From: Nocardia bovistercoris
GTDB taxonomy: Bacteria; Actinomycetota; Actinomycetes; Mycobacteriales; Mycobacteriaceae
Length of the DNA stretch: 64,000 bases
Direction of reading: 5' to 3'
Assembly: GCF_015674855.1 (NCBI RefSeq)
Contig: NZ_JADMLG010000017.1
Coordinates: 62,001 to 126,000, forward strand
Shown: positions 60,650-64,000 of the stretch, piece by piece
Numbering within the stretch: the first letter of the stretch is position 1
Layout of the letters: each line of letters starts with the position of its first letter
Translations under genes and position numbers: made by a program
The notes under the pieces: generated by a model
What the model saw: only the letters and a program-made list of their open reading frames with translations
Databases searched by the model: none
Told to the model about the DNA's origin: nothing

Positions 60650-61917
60650 CCGAGACACTCGACGCCGCGTCACTGGACCTGCGCAAGATCCTGCGACCCG
60701 GCGACCGCATCGTCATGGGACAGGCGTGCGGAGAACCGAGCACACTGGTCGAAGCCCTGATCGCCCGAGGCGGTGAGATCGGCGGGCTGTCGCTGTTCGT
60801 CGCGACCAGCTTCTCCGGGCTGCTCACCCCCGCCGCCACCGAATCCTTCGAACTGGCGAGCATGGGGGCGATCGGCGCGCTGCGCGCGGTCACCAAGGCG
60901 AACCGGCTCACGGTGGTGCCGTGCCACGTCGGGCGGATCGGGCCGCTCATCGAGGACGGAAGATTCGGCTGCGACGTCGCTTTCGTGCAGGTCAGTCCCG
61001 CCGACGAGGAGGGCAGGCACAGCTACGGGCTGATCAGCGACCATGTCGCGGCGGCCGTGTCGGCGGCGCGGGTCGTGGTCGCCGAGGTCAACGACCAGGT
61101 GCCCTACACCTACGGCGAAACCCTCGCGAGCGCCGACATCGACTATGCCGTAATGGTTTCGCGCCCGCCGGTGCAGGTGCCGCCCGCCCCGATCGGCGCG
61201 ACGGACGAGGCCATCGCACGCCACGTCGCCGCCTTCATCGAGGACGGTGCTGTACTACAGACGGGCGTGGGCGCGGTGCCCGACGCCGTGCTGCGGCTGC
61301 TCGGCGACCGGACCGATCTCGGCGTGCACTCCGGGATGCTCGGCGACGGGCTCGTGGACCTGGTCGAGGCGGGCGTGGTGACCAACGCGCGCAAGGCCAT
61401 CGATCGTGGGGTGTCGGTCACCGGGGCGCTCATCGGAACCGACCGGCTGTACCGGTTCGCGCACCGCAATCCGGCCGTCGTCATGCGCACCACCGACTAC
61501 ACCCACGACGCGGCCGTGCTCGCCCGGCTGGACCGGCTGGTCACCGTGAACTCGGCGATGGAGGTCGATCTCACCGGGCAGGTCAATGCCGAACAGAGCG
61601 GCGCGGCCTATCTCGGTGGCACTGGCGGCCAGGTCGATTTCGTGCGCGCGGGCGCGCGGTCGCGGGGCGGACACGGGATCATCGCGCTGCCCGCGACGGC
61701 CAAAGGCGGCACCCTCAGCCGGATCACCGCCGCGTTGAACGGGCCGGTGACCACCGCGCGCAGTGATGTGGACGTGGTCGTCACCGAATTCGGCGCGGCC
61801 GAGCTGCAAGGCGTGTCGCTGGCGGAACGCACGCGCAGGCTGATCGCCATCGCGCATCCGGATTTCCGCGAGGATCTGGATCGGGCGGCGGCTGTGATAC
61901 GGCAGCGGGGATTCTGA
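60646..61917 (+). CDS. Acetyl-CoA hydrolase / CoA-transferase family protein
   Basis: This 423-residue protein belongs to the family of acetyl-CoA hydrolases and 4-hydroxybutyrate or propionate CoA-transferases. The active-site glutamate is in NSAMEVDLTGQVNAEQSG; GVGAVPDAVLRLLGDRTDLGVHSGMLGDG and GGTGGQVDFVRAGARSRGG are family marks. ATG 60646 overlaps the CaiB stop (ATGA), so two different CoA-moving enzymes are coupled. It may recycle CoA from short products. Which donor and acceptor are used cannot be told. Confidence 0.88.
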   Translation: MTETLDAASLDLRKILRPGDRIVMGQACGEPSTLVEALIARGGEIGGLSLFVATSFSGLLTPAATESFELASMGAIGALRAVTKANRLTVVPCHVGRIGPLIEDGRFGCDVAFVQVSPADEEGRHSYGLISDHVAAAVSAARVVVAEVNDQVPYTYGETLASADIDYAVMVSRPPVQVPPAPIGATDEAIARHVAAFIEDGAVLQTGVGAVPDAVLRLLGDRTDLGVHSGMLGDGLVDLVEAGVVTNARKAIDRGVSVTGALIGTDRLYRFAHRNPAVVMRTTDYTHDAAVLARLDRLVTVNSAMEVDLTGQVNAEQSGAAYLGGTGGQVDFVRAGARSRGGHGIIALPATAKGGTLSRITAALNGPVTTARSDVDVVVTEFGAAELQGVSLAERTRRLIAIAHPDFREDLDRAAAVIRQRGF

Positions 61918-62225
61918 TGGGCGGGCGTCGTCCGGGCTGCGCGCGCGGTGCCCGCGCACACCGTGCTCGCACCGCGCCAGGAGGCGTTTCGGCAGGCGCC
62001 GAGTGCCTCGAGTCGGCCCGTGCCTCGAGGCGTACTCGGCCTGTGCCCGGGGGTATTTCGGCGTGCTTCCAGTGTCTCGGGTCGGCCTGTGACTCTGGAT
62101 GTGGTGCGAGTCTCGATTCGACAGTGAAGTTCGTGATGAGGCGAAGTCCTTGCGGAGGCGGCGAATTCGTGAAGCGGCCGCGACGACTGTGACGAGGCGG
62201 GTTCTGTGATGAGGCGAGGTTTGTG
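61918..62225. other. Gene-free stretch with diverged repeats
   Basis: No convincing gene is seen in these 308 bp. A unit of about 38 bp (near 61988-62024 and 62046-62083, ending CGGCCTGTG or CGGCCCGTG) is present in two diverged copies, and a GTGATGAGGCGA-type unit recurs toward the right end near 62130, 62205 and with variants. A 91-codon rightward frame exists but has no protein-like features. Confidence 0.45.
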
Positions 62226-62993
62226 ATGTCCGATGCGGTACTGTTCGACGCCCGATCCGATGGGATCGCCGTCATCACCCTGAATCGTCCCGAGCGGCGC
62301 AACTGCCTGGCTCGCGATGTGCGGGACGGGTTGGCCGAGGCTTGGGAGCGGTTCGAGCGCGACGACGCGCTGCGGGTCGCGATCCTCACCGGTGCGGGGA
62401 CCAAGGCGTTCTGCGCGGGCGGTGACCTCGAGGAGATGGTGCGGACCGGGATGGCGGTGCCGCCCCGCGACATGTACGCCCTGCCCTACGACACGCTGGA
62501 ACTGTCGAAGCCGACGATCGCGGCGGTGAACGGGGCGGCGTTCGCGGGCGGGTGGATGATCGCGCAGGCCTGTGACCTGTGCGTGGCGAGTACCACCGCG
62601 ACCTTCGCCGTCACCGAGGTCAAGGTGGGGCGCAGTTCGCCGTGGGCCGCGCCGCTGATCCACATGATCCCGCAGCGGATCATGATGGAGTTGCTGCTCA
62701 CCGGCAAGCCCGTCGACGCGCGCCGCGCCTACGAGATCGGGTTGGTCAACCGGCTCGCCGAACCCGAGGACCTGATGGCCGCGGCGCTCGAGCTGGCCAC
62801 CGAGATACTGGCGGGCGCACCGCTTTCGGTGCGTGCCGCGCGCGATACGGTGATGCTGGCGACCGAGATGGGGCGCGCCGCGGCGTTGCAGGCCGCGCGG
62901 CACGCCTCGACCGCCTGCTATCTGAGCGAGGACGCGCAGGAGGGGCCGCGCGCGTTCCTCGAGAAGCGGCCGCCGCGCTGGTCGGGACGCTGA
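62226..62993 (+). CDS. Enoyl-CoA hydratase/isomerase family protein
   Basis: This 255-residue crotonase-fold protein starts at ATG 62226 with GAGG six bases upstream; GTG 62223 is one codon earlier. VITLNRPERRNCL, GAGTKAFCAGGDLEEM and VNGAAFAGGWMIAQACDL mark the active site. VKVGRSSPWAAPLIHMIPQRIMMELLLTG follows. It is separated from the CoA-transferase genes by about 300 bp but has the same direction. The C-terminal FLEKRPPRWSGR is typical of hydratases. Confidence 0.9.
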   Translation: MSDAVLFDARSDGIAVITLNRPERRNCLARDVRDGLAEAWERFERDDALRVAILTGAGTKAFCAGGDLEEMVRTGMAVPPRDMYALPYDTLELSKPTIAAVNGAAFAGGWMIAQACDLCVASTTATFAVTEVKVGRSSPWAAPLIHMIPQRIMMELLLTGKPVDARRAYEIGLVNRLAEPEDLMAAALELATEILAGAPLSVRAARDTVMLATEMGRAAALQAARHASTACYLSEDAQEGPRAFLEKRPPRWSGR

Positions 62994-63012
62994 GCGGCGG
63001 CGTCACCACTGC

Positions 63013-63042
63013 TTGACCCGCCGGAAACGGCCGTGCTATGCA
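63013..63042 (+). promoter_or_regulatory. Candidate promoter for the ferredoxin gene
   Basis: TTGACC (63013-63018) and TATGCA (63037-63042) are separated by 18 bp, fitting a vegetative-type promoter. It lies 120 bp before the ferredoxin ATG at 63163. Confidence 0.4.
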
Positions 63043-63162
63043 TGTGCACAGCATTGTGCGAGCCGCAGCCCCGGCTCCGTGCGACATCGCCGGTACTCTG
63101 TGATGTCACCGCATCGAGGTGTCACCGCGTCAGGATGCCACCGATTCCAGGAGGGTGCCGCC

Positions 63163-63474
63163 ATGGCAGGATCGTCAGTTCCCCAGCAGGACACCGCGAC
63201 CGAGACGGTCGCCACCGTACTGCTCGACGGTTCGCAGACCCTCGTGCCGGTCGAAGCGGGCGTCACGATACTCGAGGCGGCCCGCCGCTCCGGCCTGAAC
63301 CCGCCCTTCGCCTGCGAGGAGGGCAACTGCGGCACCTGCATGGCGCGGCTGGTGGACGGGCGCGTCGAGATGCGGGTCAACGACGCGCTCACCGACGAGG
63401 ACGTGGCCGACGGCTACATCCTCACCTGCCAGTCCGACCCGCTCACCCCGACCCTCACCGTCGAATACGAGTAA
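63163..63474 (+). CDS. Plant-type [2Fe-2S] ferredoxin
   Basis: This 103-residue ferredoxin has cluster cysteines C51, C56, C59 and C89 (CEEGNCGTC and TCQ). The ATG at 63163 has AGGAGGG seven bases upstream. The sequence from the first cysteine to the end closely follows the C-terminal domain of the reductase at 1957, including NDALxDxxxADGYxLTCQ. It is a free form of the same kind of module, probably feeding a Rieske oxygenase or another monooxygenase. No partner gene is next to it. Confidence 0.92.
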   Translation: MAGSSVPQQDTATETVATVLLDGSQTLVPVEAGVTILEAARRSGLNPPFACEEGNCGTCMARLVDGRVEMRVNDALTDEDVADGYILTCQSDPLTPTLTVEYE

Positions 63475-63512
63475 TCCGCCCGAGGTCGACGCGCGGTGGG
63501 TAGGTGACGCGC

Positions 63513-63540
63513 GGTAGGTAGGTAGGTAGGTAGGTAGGTA
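63513..63540. repeat. Tetranucleotide microsatellite (GGTA)7
   Basis: Seven perfect GGTA units in a row, with a near-unit GGCA after them and GGGTAGGTGA just before. It lies in the gap between the ferredoxin and the leftward oxidoreductase gene. A run this regular may vary in length by slippage. Confidence 0.9.
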
Positions 63541-63681
63541 GGCAACGTCCGGCGGTGCGATGGACGATCGGCCTGCCTGTCCCGGGCCCAACGCGTCACC
63601 TCGATCGGCGCCGTGATTCGCACCCGCGCAGTCGAGTCGGTTCCGTGAGCCCGCCGCCCGGTTGCTCGGCCTGCGGTCCCT

Positions 63682-64000
63682 TCACGTCTCCGCGATGTCG
63701 ATGACGACCTTGCCGACCGCTCGTCCCTCGGCGACGTGTCGCAATGCCGCGGCCGCCTCGTCGAGCGGGTAGGTGGCGCCGATGTGTGGGCGGAGTCGGT
63801 TGCTCGCCAGCAGCGCCCACAGTTCCTCTTCGTTGCGTCGGAATTCGGCGGGATCGACGTCGCGGAATTGGAATCCGAGGATGTGCACGCCCTTGACGAG
63901 CACCAGATTCAGTGGGATCTCCGGAATCCGGCCGCTCGCGTAGCCGATGGTGACGAAGCGCCCGCCGCGCGCGAGACAGCGCAGAGCGGGTTCGGACAGG
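63682..64000 (-). CDS. Quinone oxidoreductase-like (zinc-less MDR) protein, C-terminal part (cut by window edge)
   Basis: The last 105 codons of a leftward gene lie in the window; its start is beyond the right edge. GGRFVTIGYASGRIPEIPLNLVLVKGVHILGF followed by FRRNEEELWALL and YPLDEAAAALRHVAEGRAVGKVVIDI is typical of the C-terminus of NADPH:quinone oxidoreductase and related MDR enzymes. Such enzymes reduce quinones or enoyl-CoA-like substrates. Its link to the catabolic island is unknown. Confidence 0.85.
   Translation of the reverse strand, partial: LSEPALRCLARGGRFVTIGYASGRIPEIPLNLVLVKGVHILGFQFRDVDPAEFRRNEEELWALLASNRLRPHIGATYPLDEAAAALRHVAEGRAVGKVVIDIAET

Noticed and set aside
61917..62192. 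A 91-codon rightward frame after the CoA-transferase
   Set aside because: It is Arg/Cys/Gly-rich, overlaps diverged repeats and has no recognisable protein pattern.
63513..63540. CRISPR-like array
   Set aside because: The units are 4 bp without spacers; it is a microsatellite.
1..64000. tRNA, rRNA, insertion sequences or phage integrase genes
   Set aside because: No cloverleaf-like tRNA sequence, rRNA stretch, transposase DDE pattern or integrase motif was recognised on either strand.

Overview
The window is high-GC actinobacterial DNA, probably from a mycolic-acid-containing genus such as Nocardia or Rhodococcus. This rests on the strongly G/C third-position codon use, GTG and TTG starts, an MspA-type porin, an MTB12-like lipoprotein and the style of the beta-oxidation genes. 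The genus is an inference. About 57 genes are called. Most belong to a very large catabolic island for acyl-CoA and alicyclic or aromatic compounds: ten acyl-CoA dehydrogenases, five crotonase-fold proteins, three AMP-forming acyl-CoA ligases, two thiolases, two CaiB-type CoA-transferases, one acetyl-CoA hydrolase/transferase-family protein, six SDRs, two Rieske oxygenases with a ferredoxin reductase and a ferredoxin, and one Baeyer-Villiger monooxygenase.

Layout. 1-445 is the start of an ECF sigma gene and its DGPF/YCII partner. 703-1737 is an unrecognised protein with a degenerate repeat tail. 1957-17821 is the first catabolic block: Rieske reductase, ligase, dehydrogenase pair, hydratase, SDR, thiolase, MeaB GTPase, TetR regulator, hydratase, a lipoprotein, a second dehydrogenase pair, SnoaL-like protein, amidohydrolase, small protein and Rieske oxygenase. 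18212-23578 is a branched-chain-type ABC importer with fused permeases. 23856-30292 is a six-gene beta-oxidation operon. 30293-35861 is an accessory stretch: SDR/MarR pair, DEDDh exonuclease, a two-gene Septu (PtuA ATPase plus PtuB HNH nuclease) defence system and a TetR/MspA-porin pair. 36093-45880 is one 9.8-kb leftward operon with propeller protein, SDR, Rieske oxygenase, BVMO, SDR, ThDP enzyme and aldehyde dehydrogenase. 46332-52438 is a GntR regulator and a divergent five-gene operon with two more dehydrogenase pairs. 52870-63474 holds a ligase, hot-dog hydratase, AcuI-like reductase, SDR, ligase, CaiB, CoA hydrolase/transferase, hydratase and ferredoxin. The right edge cuts a quinone oxidoreductase-like gene.

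Two recurring palindromes tie the blocks together. GAGAAT-N3-ATTCTC or a one-mismatch copy occurs at 3028, 8103, 11012, 17928 and 56907, each in a promoter region, one of them beside the TetR gene. A second motif with core ATCCT-N4-AGGAT occurs at 46012 and 47224 inside a 28-bp block that is 27/28 identical between the two sites, with a weaker copy at 59310, all in promoter regions around the GntR gene. Together they suggest two regulons that run one or two linked pathways: ring hydroxylation (Rieske), ketone oxygenation (BVMO), CoA activation and repeated beta-oxidation. The substrate cannot be named from sequence. A terpenoid, steroid-like or other alicyclic compound fits the enzyme set.

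Four dehydrogenase pairs each combine a long subunit that keeps an ER motif at the helix-G glutamate position with a short subunit that lacks it, the pattern expected of alpha-beta heteromeric dehydrogenases.
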